DNA from: Clostridiales bacterium
Lineage (GTDB): Bacteria > Bacillota > Clostridia > Christensenellales > Aristaeellaceae
Reading direction: 5' to 3'
Length of the DNA stretch: 50,424 nt
Assembly (NCBI GenBank): GCA_012837965.1
Contig: DUQF01000009.1
Span: 1-50,424, forward strand
This document shows, piece by piece, positions 19,086 to 28,889 of the stretch (positions are counted from its first letter, which is position 1; every line of letters begins with the position of its first letter). A model generated the notes under the pieces. That model searched no databases. It worked only from the letters and a program-made list of their open reading frames with translations, and was not told the DNA's origin. A program made the translations under genes and the position numbers.

Positions 19086-19114
19086 AGTATATTACAATTT
19101 CGTTACGAGGTCAA
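19086..19114 (-). promoter_or_regulatory. sigma-A promoter for the SH3-repeat gene operon
   Basis: On the minus strand TTGACC (19114-19109) and TATACT (19091-19086) are 17 bases apart, about 80 bases before the start codon. Confidence 0.7.
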
Positions 19115-19180
19115 CATTTATTTTGAATTTTCTTAATGTTTTTGAGGTTTTTAAGGCTCGAAGCCAGTCAAAACACAAAA

Positions 19181-19220
19181 TCATGTCCGTTCATGTCCTT
19201 TGAAGTCCTTTCATGTCGCT
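19181..19220 (+). repeat. four 10-bp direct repeats before the phage cassette
   Basis: TCATGTCCGT, TCATGTCCTT, TGAAGTCCTT and TCATGTCGCT stand head to tail with exact 10-bp spacing. The array lies about 60 bases before the first phage-like gene, so all copies face one side of the helix. It could bind a regulator or packaging protein. Confidence 0.6.
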
Positions 19221-19278
19221 GATTTGCTTTGGTAGCTTGCGGTTGCGCCGGAAAAAGGGCGCAGAAAGGAGCGCAACG

Positions 19279-19608
19279 ATGCAGCAACAAACACAAACCC
19301 CAAACAAACAGGAAGGGCGGGAAGAAGCCCTCAACAGGAGGGAAAGGGAGCTTGACAGGCGGGAAAAGGCCTTGGAAGCGGGCGAGCTACTACGAAAAGG
19401 CGGCCTGCCCAAGGAGGCTTTAAGCCTTGTAAGCCTTGACAGCCACGAAAGCATGATGGAAAGCATCAAGACCCTGAACCTTCTGAAGGAGCGCTTTTCC
19501 CAAGGGGCGCCCGAGGTGGCGGCTCCCGACCAAAACCCCCGGAACCTCAGCTACAACGAAAGGCTACGCCGCTACAGCAGCCGCTTTTCAATCCCCTACA
19601 ACAACTAA
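19279..19608 (+). CDS. phage capsid scaffolding-like protein (DUF4355 type)
   Basis: A 109-residue protein, very rich in Glu/Arg/Lys. The N-terminal half (EGREEALNRRERELDRREKA) forms a long charged helix or coiled coil. The later part, GGLPKEALSLVSLDSHESM, fits the C-terminal half of DUF4355 scaffold proteins that precede N4-gp56-type capsid genes. GAAAGGAGCGCAACG before the ATG at 19279 sets the start; upstream ATG/GTG codons lack a site. It is shorter than typical DUF4355 proteins, so it may be a reduced version. Confidence 0.65.
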   Translation: MQQQTQTPNKQEGREEALNRRERELDRREKALEAGELLRKGGLPKEALSLVSLDSHESMMESIKTLNLLKERFSQGAPEVAAPDQNPRNLSYNERLRRYSSRFSIPYNN

Positions 19609-19622
19609 GGAAAGGAAAAACC

Positions 19623-20726
19623 ATGAGCGAAACCATGAAACAAAACCTCATCATCCCCGAAGTGATGGGCGAAATGGCCGACAGCCTCTTTGGGCAAAAA
19701 ATGAGCCTAATGAAGGTATGCAAGGTGGATACCACCTTGGAAGGCGTACCCGGCGACACCCTCAAGTTTCCCTGCTTCCGCTACATCGGCAAGGCCGAGG
19801 AAGTGCCCGAAAACGGCGACGTGCCCTTGGGCGTCCTGACCGCCGACACCACGGAAGTGAAGGTTAAAAAGTTTGCCAAGGCCGTGTGCCTGACCGACGA
19901 AGCCCGCCTCTGCGGCTTTGGCGACCCTGTGGGCGAGGCGGCAAGGCAGCTATCCTACGCCATTGACCACGCAGTGGATGAGGAAATGTACGGCATCTTA
20001 AAAAACCTGCCGCTAAGGCAAAAGTCCGTCTACGATACCCTCACCGCCGATACGGTAGCCGACGCCCTCACCCTCTTTGGCGATGACCCCGACGGCGAAA
20101 AGTACCTTTTTGTCGATGCCGAAGGCTTTGCCGCCCTGCGCAAAGACCCGGGCTATATCAGGGCCAGCGACCTTGGGCAGGAAACCATCTTCTTCGGCGT
20201 CGTAGGCGAAATCTGGGGCTGCCGGATTGTGCTGTCCAGCCGCCTGAAAGAAGATGCCGAAACCAAGGAAAAGAACTACTATATCCTCAAGCCCGGCGCC
20301 CTGCGCCTTGTGTCCAAGCAAAAGACCATCATCGAAAAAAAGCGGGAGCCCGAAAAGATGCGGGACACCATCTTCGCCTCCCGTCACCTGGCCTGCTACC
20401 TGTACGATGCGCAAAAGGCCATCGCCTTAACCAAGTTTACAGGGCTTGAGCAATTATCAGGCGGCATGACGCTTGAAAGGGGCGAAACCCTGGGCAGCTA
20501 TATCCTGCGCATGGAAGCGCACCTGCAACCGCCGGGGGGCTACGCCTGGTATGTAAAGCCCGCCGATTCCGCCATGGGCATCAGCTACCAGACGGCCTAT
20601 CAAGGCGCGCCTTGGCCGGGCGAGGGGCAGGAAATTCCCTTGCAGGACAAAAGCTATTTGCAGGCGGTGCTATGCGACAGCCAAAAAATGCCCGTCAAAT
20701 ACCTCTTGGTCGAGGCGCCGCTATGA
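19623..20726 (+). CDS. N4-gp56-type phage major capsid protein
   Basis: A 367-residue protein. The N-terminal 290 residues read as an N4-gp56 family major capsid protein: LIIPEVMGEMADSLFGQKM, GDTLKFPCFRYIGKAEEV, and FAKAVCLTDEARL. The last 80 residues (GMTLERGETLGSYILRMEAH onward) look like an extra C-terminal domain, possibly surface-exposed. It is the second gene of a compact cassette, 14 bases after the scaffold gene, and overlaps the next start by four bases. The frame is intact, which argues against random decay. Confidence 0.75.
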   Translation: MSETMKQNLIIPEVMGEMADSLFGQKMSLMKVCKVDTTLEGVPGDTLKFPCFRYIGKAEEVPENGDVPLGVLTADTTEVKVKKFAKAVCLTDEARLCGFGDPVGEAARQLSYAIDHAVDEEMYGILKNLPLRQKSVYDTLTADTVADALTLFGDDPDGEKYLFVDAEGFAALRKDPGYIRASDLGQETIFFGVVGEIWGCRIVLSSRLKEDAETKEKNYYILKPGALRLVSKQKTIIEKKREPEKMRDTIFASRHLACYLYDAQKAIALTKFTGLEQLSGGMTLERGETLGSYILRMEAHLQPPGGYAWYVKPADSAMGISYQTAYQGAPWPGEGQEIPLQDKSYLQAVLCDSQKMPVKYLLVEAPL

Positions 20727-21043
20727 CCGGAGATACCTTAAACACGGCGAAAAACATGCTTCAAAAACGCCTGCCTGATGAACAGGACGCGGAGCTGCTC
20801 AACAGCCTGCTGTCCGAAGCCGCCCTCACCCTCCTATCCCTCACCCACAGGGAGCAGCTGCCCGCTGGTATGGCGGGCCTGCTTTCCCGCCTTTCGGCGG
20901 TGTACTACAACCGTTTGGGGCTGGAAGGGGAAAACCTGCGCAAGGAGGGCAGCGTGCAAATGGCCATGGACGGGGTGCCCGATGATATCCTGCGGGAAAT
21001 CAGGGCATGGCGGCTTGCCTGGGTGCCAAAATGCGTCCCGTAA
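20723..21043 (+). CDS. phage head-tail connector-like protein (gp6 type)
   Basis: A 106-residue all-helical protein starting MTGDTLNTAKNMLQKRLPDE, with LLSEAALTLLSLTHREQLP and a following RLSAVYYNRLG segment. The pattern matches the small gp6-like head-tail connectors of siphophages. ATGA overlap with the capsid gene fixes the start. Position directly after the capsid gene supports the call. Confidence 0.65.
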   Translation: MTGDTLNTAKNMLQKRLPDEQDAELLNSLLSEAALTLLSLTHREQLPAGMAGLLSRLSAVYYNRLGLEGENLRKEGSVQMAMDGVPDDILREIRAWRLAWVPKCVP

Positions 21044-21354
21044 AGCGAAACCTGCGCCAAGTAAGCCTCTTTCCCACCCGCCCCTACAAATCCAGAACGG
21101 GCGCTGTGACCTTGTATGAGATAACAGGCGAGCAGACGCCTTTCTTAGCCAGCGTCTACCCCTTTGACAGGCGCATTTTCACTGACAGGGCCACCCGCCG
21201 CCCTTTGGAAAGGCTCATTTTCATCCCCAGTCGCCCCATTCAAGCCAGCATCGGCGACCATTTGAGGTTGGCAGGCGACAGCCGCACCTACCGCATCAGC
21301 CGTGTGCTAAGCTACCCCCGCCACCTTGAAATCGAAGCGGAAAGGATGCTCTAA
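21031..21354 (+). CDS. phage head-closure-like protein
   Basis: About 107 residues. It begins MRPVKRNLRQVSLFPTRPYK and has a beta-rich core with DRRIFTDRATRRPLERLIFI and a closing YRISRVLSYPRHLEIEAE. Size, position after the connector and the final turn pattern fit head-closure proteins. The ATG at 21031 overlaps the connector gene by 13 bases; an ATG at 21007 in the same frame is an alternative. Ribosome sites for both are weak, so translation is probably coupled. Confidence 0.5.
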   Translation: MRPVKRNLRQVSLFPTRPYKSRTGAVTLYEITGEQTPFLASVYPFDRRIFTDRATRRPLERLIFIPSRPIQASIGDHLRLAGDSRTYRISRVLSYPRHLEIEAERML

Positions 21355-21355
21355 A

Positions 21356-21940
21356 ATGAACATGGAAACCGTTTACACTGCTCTTCAAAACGCCACGGGC
21401 TGCGCCGTTCGGGGCGATGGGGCCGACTGGCCGCTGCCTTGGGTGTCCTTCCAAGACAAAACCAAAGACGGCCATGCTCAAATGCAGGTGGAAGTTCGCT
21501 CCCTGTCAAGGGAACATTGCGACAGCCTATCCGCCGCCACTCAAAACGCCCTGTACGCCCTTGGCTACGCCTTAAAGAACTCAAACAACCATGAAAACTG
21601 GGAGTCGGGCGCCTTTATTAAAAAGATGCTCTTTCACCGGCTGCTTACCACTGAGCTGTATATAAACGGGCAAAAGGTGGGCGGGCTATATGCCCTTTCA
21701 ATCAAGCGCCTGCCCTATTCCGCCCTGAATGACGGCGGCGTTCGCAGCATAGAAGGCGGAGCTATGCGCCTCGTCCTCAGCTTTATCCACAACCCTGACG
21801 ACCTTGGCCAGCAAGCCGCCCTCACAGGCGGTCAGATGGCATTCAACAACAAAACCTACCTTTGCGCCCTGCAGGAAGCCAAGGCTCAGGGCCGCATCAT
21901 TACCTGCCAACACCTGATTGAAGAAAAGGAGACGCCATGA
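21356..21940 (+). CDS. phage-type structural protein, function unassigned
   Basis: A 194-residue soluble protein. It follows the head-closure gene after one base and has AAAGGA upstream of the ATG at 21356. The N-terminus (YTALQNATGCAVRGDGADWP) and the length suit a tail-completion or minor capsid role, but I do not recognise a specific family. Its stop overlaps the next start (ATGA). Confidence 0.5.
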   Translation: MNMETVYTALQNATGCAVRGDGADWPLPWVSFQDKTKDGHAQMQVEVRSLSREHCDSLSAATQNALYALGYALKNSNNHENWESGAFIKKMLFHRLLTTELYINGQKVGGLYALSIKRLPYSALNDGGVRSIEGGAMRLVLSFIHNPDDLGQQAALTGGQMAFNNKTYLCALQEAKAQGRIITCQHLIEEKETP

Positions 21941-22254
21941 ACCCATTTATATTCCGCCGGGCGGACGTCTTGGCTCTAAACTTTAACAAACTCTCCAAAG
22001 ACGATTTGCCCCACACCCTACTCTGCCTTGCCCTCAAAGGCGCAGGGCGCAAAAACCCCGAAGCGGAGGCTGACAGATTGCTTAAAAGCCGCCCGCCCAA
22101 TCTTTATGGCCGGCTGCTTGCCGCCGCCACCGCCGCCTACCAACGGCAAAAACGCATGTTTTTGCGACACAACCGAGAGTACCAGGCCTGGCGTGCGGGC
22201 TATTACATCGCCTGCGCCCTGGGCGCCCAAAATCAGTACCCGCCCCGCCCCTGA
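21937..22254 (+). CDS. small basic phage-cassette protein
   Basis: A 105-residue basic, alanine-rich helical protein starting MNPFIFRRADVLALNFNKLS. AAAAGGAG precedes the ATG, and the start overlaps the upstream stop. No family is recognised. In tailed phages this slot often holds a tail-assembly chaperone, but there is no tape-measure gene here, so that role is not supported. Confidence 0.5.
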   Translation: MNPFIFRRADVLALNFNKLSKDDLPHTLLCLALKGAGRKNPEAEADRLLKSRPPNLYGRLLAAATAAYQRQKRMFLRHNREYQAWRAGYYIACALGAQNQYPPRP

Positions 22255-22266
22255 AAGGAGACAACC

Positions 22267-22383
22267 ATGGACGAACAACAACTGATGGACACCCTCAAAA
22301 CCCTGTACCGCATGCAAAAAGAAGCGCTCATGCAGCGGGAAATCGAAGAAGAGCGTCTGGAGGAAAAGAACGATGAAAATTAA
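22267..22383 (+). CDS. 38-residue charged mini-protein
   Basis: A short ORF starting MDEQQLMDTLKTLYRMQKEA, almost entirely predicted helix and strongly acidic/basic. GAAAGGAGACAACC is an ideal ribosome site before the ATG, and the end overlaps the next gene by 11 bases. The excellent site and operon packing make it a credible gene despite its size. Confidence 0.55.
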   Translation: MDEQQLMDTLKTLYRMQKEALMQREIEEERLEEKNDEN

Positions 22384-22687
22384 CGGCCAAACCCTGCCCC
22401 GAGCCGCCCGCCTGCGGCTATCCTACAGCCCCAATACAGAAAGCGGCTGCGTCCGAAGCCTGATTGCCAGCTGGGACTTTTGCACACACGAGGAGGCCCA
22501 CAAGCTGCTGGCGGCCGTGCGCGGGCCGGTCACGGTGGAGCTTTTAGACCCCGCCACAAAGATGGCCGTCAGCATGGTGTGCGGCCTTGTTCACAGCCGC
22601 CTTGAAGAAGCGAAACACGGCTGGAAAAACCTTGAAATAATGCTGCGGGAAGACCCCAATACCTACTATTCCGAGGTGAACGTATGA
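22373..22687 (+). CDS. phage-cassette protein of unknown function
   Basis: A 104-residue protein starting MKINGQTLPRAARLRLSYSP. It contains VRGPVTVELLDPATKMAVS and ends DPNTYYSEVNV. GGAGG stands before the ATG at 22373. The beta-rich pattern could be a small minor tail or decoration protein, but I recognise no family. It overlaps both neighbours. Confidence 0.5.
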   Translation: MKINGQTLPRAARLRLSYSPNTESGCVRSLIASWDFCTHEEAHKLLAAVRGPVTVELLDPATKMAVSMVCGLVHSRLEEAKHGWKNLEIMLREDPNTYYSEVNV

Positions 22688-23103
22688 ACATTCGCAAAGT
22701 CATTTTAGGCCTTGTGTCCTCTTTGCTAATGGGGCTAAGCCAACTGCTTGGCGGGGTGGACGCCCCGCTCAAGGCCCTGTTTGCGCTGATGGCAGCCGAC
22801 CTCATCACAGGCATGCTCAAAGCCGCCCTGCGCAAGGAGCAGTCGGAGGGGCTTTCTTCCAAAACCATGTTTTTGGGCCTTGGGCGCAAGCTCATCGTAC
22901 TCATCCTTGTGATGATGGCCGTGCAATTAGATAGCCTCCTTGGCCTTGACAGCGTCAGCCGCCTTGCCGTGATTGGCTTTTATGTGGCAAATGAAGCCCT
23001 GTCCATCGTGGAAAACGCCGCCCTGCTTGGCGTCCCCTTCCCCAAACAGGTACTGTCCTCGCTTGAAGCGATGCGGGATAAGGAGGAAAGACAGGAGGAA
23101 TAA
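22684..23103 (+). CDS. phage holin family protein
   Basis: A 139-residue protein with three to four hydrophobic segments: VILGLVSSLLMGLSQLLGG, ALFALMAADLITGMLKAAL, KLIVLILVMMAVQLD, and VIGFYVANEALSIVENAALL. It ends in a charged tail. The D-LITG and NEALSIVEN segments are the signature of the toxin-secretion/phage-lysis holin family. It closes the cassette by ATGA overlap and is followed by a terminator. No endolysin gene follows on the plus strand; the nearest peptidoglycan-binding protein is the divergent SH3 gene. Confidence 0.8.
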   Translation: MNIRKVILGLVSSLLMGLSQLLGGVDAPLKALFALMAADLITGMLKAALRKEQSEGLSSKTMFLGLGRKLIVLILVMMAVQLDSLLGLDSVSRLAVIGFYVANEALSIVENAALLGVPFPKQVLSSLEAMRDKEERQEE

Positions 23104-23115
23104 AAGGAAAAAACC

Positions 23116-23153
23116 AAACAGCCTTCACAGAAAAAATCTTGAAGGCTGTTTTA
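23116..23153 (+). terminator. terminator after the phage cassette
   Basis: AAACAGCCTTC and GAAGGCTGTTTT form an 11-bp stem with an A-rich loop and a T-run, 13 bases after the holin stop. Confidence 0.8.
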
Positions 23154-23167
23154 ATGTATGAAACAGA

Positions 23168-23196
23168 TTGAAAAACCTTGTTTTTTGAAGTATATT
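23168..23196 (+). promoter_or_regulatory. sigma-A promoter for the methyltransferase operon
   Basis: TTGAAA at 23168-23173 and TATATT at 23191-23196 are separated by 17 bases, 80 bases before the GTG start. Confidence 0.6.
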
Positions 23197-23275
23197 ATAC
23201 TAATAAGGAAAGCAAATGCTGTTTGGGACTATAAATAAGCACTGATATGATTGAAATGGAGAGGGGAAAAATCTC

Positions 23276-24906
<1,631 letters not shown>

Positions 24907-24910
<4 letters not shown>

Positions 24911-26031
24911 AAATTGAACCAAAGCAAATTAAAGTCAAAGATATTTTTGATGGTTATGTTGATAACGATGATGACGGTGTGTTTGCCTACGGTGGTAAGC
25001 TTGCCATCCGTCCGGCATATCAAAGAAACTATGTATATAATAATGTTCAAGCTGAATCAGTTATCCAAACTGTACTTAAAGGTTTTCCGTTAAATATTAT
25101 GTATTGGGTCAAGGTAGGGGACAATCAATACGAGATATTAGACGGACAGCAAAGAACGTTGTCTGTTATGCAGTATTTAGACCATAAATTTTCTATTCTG
25201 CTTGATGGGAAGAAATATTATTGGGATGCTTTACCCGATGACAAATATGATGCGATTATGAATTATGAATTTATGATTTATATATGTGAAGGTGAAGAAT
25301 CTGAGAAGTTAGAATGGTTTAGGGTTGTTAATATAGCTGGTGTAAAATTAACCGACCAAGAGCTTTTGAACTCCGTCTATACTGGCGAATGGTTATCTGA
25401 TGCCAAAAGATATTTTTCAAAGAGAAATTGTGCCGCAAAAAAATTATCGGATAGATATATAACCGGAGATCCAAACAGGCAGGAATTACTTGAAAAAGCA
25501 CTTAAAGGTATTTGTGAATATCAAGGAATAAAAGAAATTTCAGAATATATGGCAAAGCATAAATCAGATGCAGACGCAAATGAACTGTGGCAATATTTTC
25601 AAGATGTTTTTCATTGGGTAGAAAAAATATTCCCTAAACACTATCCATCTATGAAGGGTTTGGACTGGTTACACCTTTACAATAAATATCATCATAATTC
25701 ATATAATTCATCAGTGATGATTGCCGAAGTAAAAAAACTTCATGAAGACGAGGATGTACAGAAGAAAAAAGGAATCTATGAATATCTTCTTTGCAAAGAC
25801 ACTGACCCCTATGCAGGCAGATTGTTGAGCATAAGAGCGTTTGACAAAAGAGATAAAATGGCTGCATATACCAAACAAGATGGTATATGCCCCATATGCA
25901 AACAACATTTTAATTATGAAGAAATGGAAGGCGACCACATAATACCTTGGAGTAAAGGTGGAAAAACTGTACCCGAAAACTGTCAAATGCTCTGCAAGGA
26001 TTGCAACGGAAAAAAGACAGATAAATACTAA
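24907..26031 (+). CDS. DUF262 / HNH endonuclease family protein
   Basis: A 374-residue protein. The N-terminal DUF262 domain has the YQR motif at 38-40 and DGQQRT at 79-84, the ParB/Srx-like NTPase signature seen in GmrS, SspE and BrxU-type restriction factors. The C-terminal HNH zinc finger has CPIC at 328-331, DH at 343-344, and CKDCN at 363-367. DUF262-HNH proteins often cut DNA depending on its modification state. Its ATG overlaps the TGA of the 544-residue methyltransferase form; an AGGAG nine bases upstream also allows independent initiation. Whether it is the cognate nuclease of the methyltransferase is inference from the pairing. Confidence 0.85.
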
Positions 26032-26101
26032 GGGCAGTTCCATATACTCTGAATTAACGATCAATGGATAGAATAAAATCAGGACTATACTTCTTATAAA
26101 T

Positions 26102-26136
26102 CACCCCCAAAGTTGAACTAAACCAACTTTGGGGGT
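26102..26136. terminator. strong hairpin between convergent HNH and ggt genes
   Basis: A perfect 14-bp stem (CACCCCCAAAGTTG / CAACTTTGGGGGTG) encloses an 8-base loop. T-tracts are weak on both sides. Confidence 0.6.
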
Positions 26137-26182
26137 GCATTTCATGTATATAAGTGAAATGGTTTAATTCTAAATCAAACGT

Positions 26183-27910
26183 TTAGAAGCCCAAGGCCTT
26201 GCCGTCGCGACGGGGGTCGGCGCCGCCATGGAGGGCGCCGTCTTCCTGATAGACGATGCCCTGCACGCCGCCGAAGTAGAGGTTCCACTCGCCCCTGTCA
26301 TTCACTTCGTGGCCCATGGCCTGAAGCGCTTCAATCACTTCGGGGGCAAAGCCCATTTCGCCGGATTCGTAATGAATCTTGTTGCCCAAGTTGTCGGTAA
26401 TACGGGGGGCGTCGATAGCTTCCTGAATGGTCATGCCGTGGTCGATCACATGGGAAATAACCTGCGCCACCGTGGTAAAAATGCGGGTGCCGCCGGGGGA
26501 ACCGAGCGTCATGAAGGGGCTGCCGTCTTCTTTCAAAACGATGGTAGGCGTCATGGAGCTGAGGGGGCGCTTGTTGCCTTCAATGCGGTTGACCGATTCG
26601 GTACCTGCCACAAAGTCGTCCATCTCGTCGTTAGCGATGAAGCCGTAGCCTTCAATGGCCACCTTGGAGCCCCAGAAGTAGTTGATGGTCTTGGTAATGG
26701 CCACCATATTGCCCTTTTTATCGGCGATGGAAATATGGGTGGTGGAGCCGGACTCGTACTTGTAGGGGTCGTCGGCTTCGTAGGCGCCGCTCTTTTCAAG
26801 GTCAATCTTCTCGGACAGCATCTTGGCGTAGTCCTTGTTCGTGAGGCCGTCAAGGGGCACATCCTGGAAGTCAGAGTCGGCCATGTACTTGGCTCTATCC
26901 GCAAAGGCCATCTTAAAGGCTTCGGAGAACAGGTGCAGCGCAGGAGCGGAACTGGGCTCCAGGGCGCCGATGTCGAAGTTTTCAAGGATGTTGAGGATTT
27001 CAATCAAGTGGGTGCCGCCCGAAGACGCGGGGGGCGCGGAAATGAGCTGATAGCCCCGGTAGGTGGAGCGCACAGGCTCACGAACCTTGACTTGGTAGTT
27101 GGCCATGTCTTCCATGGTAATGATGCCGCCGTATTTTTGCACGGCGTTGACAAAGGCCTGGGCGATTTCGCCGGTATAGAAGGCATCCTTGCCGCCTTCG
27201 GCAATCATTTTCAGGGTCTTGGCCAAGTCGGGGTTCTGGTAGTTGTGGCCGATTTCATGGGGGAGGCCAAACTCATCCAGATAGTAGTGGCCAAGTTCGG
27301 GGTATTTAATCATGTTGTTGTAAGCATCGGTTGCCGCTGCGTTCATGTTGTAGGATACCAGGAAGCCTTCGGTCGCCAAGTCAATGGCGGGCTGCATAAC
27401 TTCCTGGCGGCTCATGGAGCCGTACTTTTCAAGGGCGTATTCAAGGCCGGCCACTTCGCCGGGCACGCCAACGGACTTGCCGCCTTCTGAGTTATGGCCG
27501 CCGATGACCTTGCCATCATTGCCGATGGTCCACAGGGCAGGTGTTGCCAGGGAGGGAGCCATTTCGCGGAAGTCGATAAATACATCCTCGCCCGTTTCGG
27601 CGGAATGAATCAGCATAAAGCCGCCGCCGCCAAGGCCGGAAGTATAGGGCTCGACCACGCCGATGGCGTAGGCGGTAGCGATGGCTGCGTCAATGGCGTT
27701 GCCGCCCTTTTGCAAAATTTCAAGGCCCGCGCGGGAGGCATAGAAGTTGGATGCTGCCACCACGCCGTTTTCGCCCACGGCGTCACGGTCGGTGCGCAGG
27801 GGATTGCCCTGCTCGTCATAGGGTTTCCAGATGTCCTGGGCGCTGGCGGCTATAGGCAGTACCATCACCAGCGCTAACAATAGCGATAGTATTCTTAAGT
27901 TACGACGCAT
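26183..27910 (-). CDS. ggt: exported gamma-glutamyltransferase
   Basis: A 575-residue enzyme that transfers or hydrolyses gamma-glutamyl groups of glutathione and related compounds. A signal peptide (hydrophobic core ILSLLLALVMVLPIAASA) starts the protein. The large subunit includes ASNFYASRAGLEIL and GGNAIDAAIATAYAIGVVEP. Autocleavage is expected before Thr390, the first Thr of TTHIS, which is the catalytic N-terminal nucleophile. The small subunit has SSMTPTIV and GSPGGTRI. The lid-loop and length are normal. It is monocistronic with its own promoter. Confidence 0.94.
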   Translation of the reverse strand: MRRNLRILSLLLALVMVLPIAASAQDIWKPYDEQGNPLRTDRDAVGENGVVAASNFYASRAGLEILQKGGNAIDAAIATAYAIGVVEPYTSGLGGGGFMLIHSAETGEDVFIDFREMAPSLATPALWTIGNDGKVIGGHNSEGGKSVGVPGEVAGLEYALEKYGSMSRQEVMQPAIDLATEGFLVSYNMNAAATDAYNNMIKYPELGHYYLDEFGLPHEIGHNYQNPDLAKTLKMIAEGGKDAFYTGEIAQAFVNAVQKYGGIITMEDMANYQVKVREPVRSTYRGYQLISAPPASSGGTHLIEILNILENFDIGALEPSSAPALHLFSEAFKMAFADRAKYMADSDFQDVPLDGLTNKDYAKMLSEKIDLEKSGAYEADDPYKYESGSTTHISIADKKGNMVAITKTINYFWGSKVAIEGYGFIANDEMDDFVAGTESVNRIEGNKRPLSSMTPTIVLKEDGSPFMTLGSPGGTRIFTTVAQVISHVIDHGMTIQEAIDAPRITDNLGNKIHYESGEMGFAPEVIEALQAMGHEVNDRGEWNLYFGGVQGIVYQEDGALHGGADPRRDGKALGF

Positions 27911-28007
27911 GTTGTTTCCTCCTTATTATATATGCTAACAACCAAATAAACCGGTTGCCGCGTTCTATAGTTTTCTAAGCGTATGCACCCATAAGGTCTG
28001 TAAGCGT

Positions 28008-28036
28008 ATTATAGCATATTCGTTTTTGAATTACAA
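28008..28036 (-). promoter_or_regulatory. sigma-A promoter for ggt
   Basis: On the minus strand TTGTAA (28036-28031) and a perfect TATAAT (28013-28008) are 17 bases apart, about 100 bases before the ggt start. Confidence 0.65.
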
Positions 28037-28068
28037 ATAAAGGCCGCCCTGCGCTAAATTGTATGCTT

Positions 28069-28129
28069 AACCACGCCCGGCATGATATTTTTTGCAGGGC
28101 GTGGTAAACCCCGTTCACTCCTCGGGGTA
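28069..28129. other. two adjacent hairpins in the ggt upstream spacer
   Basis: ACCACGCCC pairs with GGGCGTGGT (about 28069-28104), and CCCCG pairs with CGGGG just downstream (about 28107-28129). They lie beyond the end of the small-protein operon and may terminate it, though the T-tract is poor. Confidence 0.4.
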
Positions 28130-28170
28130 CGATCTGTTTTTGACCGGCAGTAAAAGAAGCGCAGCAAACG

Positions 28171-28374
28171 CTACTTGTCGTCCTCCTCATCGCCTTTGTT
28201 TTTATGCGTATCTTTGGCGCTAAAGGCGGCGCCCAAGGCAATGCCTAAAGCCATCCCCACGGGCATCCACAGGCCGATATTTTCCGTCGCCGCGCCAATG
28301 GCCGCGCCCAACGCAAGGCCGATTGCCATGCCGATGGGAAGACCGGAGGCATCGGGTTTCTTGGTTTTTTTCAT
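28171..28374 (-). CDS. small glycine-zipper membrane protein
   Basis: A 67-residue protein. It has two hydrophobic stretches with GxxxG-like spacing (GLPIGMAIGLALGAAIGAA and WMPVGMALGIALGAAF) and a charged tail. AAAGGAGGTCAAC before the ATG is a near-perfect ribosome site. The start overlaps the GNAT stop (ATGA), so the two are co-translated. Similar small proteins are annotated as glycine-zipper or conserved hypothetical; function is unknown. Confidence 0.6.
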   Translation of the reverse strand: MKKTKKPDASGLPIGMAIGLALGAAIGAATENIGLWMPVGMALGIALGAAFSAKDTHKNKGDEEDDK

Positions 28375-28886
28375 GTTGACCTCCTTTGATTTTCGCAGGC
28401 GTTAACGTTCTCTTCCTCTAAGTTGTAAATCATGATATAGTCCTCTTCATTGGTTTTGACAACCTGAAAACTCAGGCGCTTATACAGGCTCACTGCCCTG
28501 TTTTCTTTCTGTACAGACAGGGAGACTTTTTGATAGCCCTTTGTTTTTAAGAGCCTTAGCATTTCTTTCATCAATTCCGTGCCGATGCCAGAGCCACGAT
28601 ATTCTTTGAATACGGAAATGGATAGGGACGGGGTTTCATTGTCGATATGCCCGTAATCGTTCATAATGCGAACCCATACCGCGCCGACAATTTGCCCGTT
28701 TACTTCGGCAATCAGGGCGTGATCGTCTGTTTTTCCGAAATTTTCTGTATACATCCGCAATTCCAGCAAGTCAACAATGGATCTTGGTGGAGACTCCATG
28801 CCCTTTGGCACGAAGATCGCTTCGTACAAAAAATCTTTGAGTAAATTGTATTCATCTGGGAACATTGGCCGGATGATGTGCTTCAC
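28371..28886 (-). CDS. GNAT family N-acetyltransferase
   Basis: A 171-residue protein. The acetyl-CoA binding motif A is visible: SISVFKEYRGSGIGTELMKE. Further C-terminal is the NRAVSLYKRLSFQVV segment typical of GNATs. The substrate is unknown. The start is GTG at 28886 with GGAG upstream, three bases after the DinB-like gene, so the three genes form an operon. Confidence 0.85.
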   Translation of the reverse strand: MKHIIRPMFPDEYNLLKDFLYEAIFVPKGMESPPRSIVDLLELRMYTENFGKTDDHALIAEVNGQIVGAVWVRIMNDYGHIDNETPSLSISVFKEYRGSGIGTELMKEMLRLLKTKGYQKVSLSVQKENRAVSLYKRLSFQVVKTNEEDYIMIYNLEEENVNACENQRRST

Positions 28887-28889
28887 CTT

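Noticed and set aside
26228-27490. 420-codon plus-strand open frame opposite ggt
   Set aside because: It is the antisense shadow of a clear, motif-complete gamma-glutamyltransferase; the composition is low-complexity Gly/His/Val with no ribosome site.
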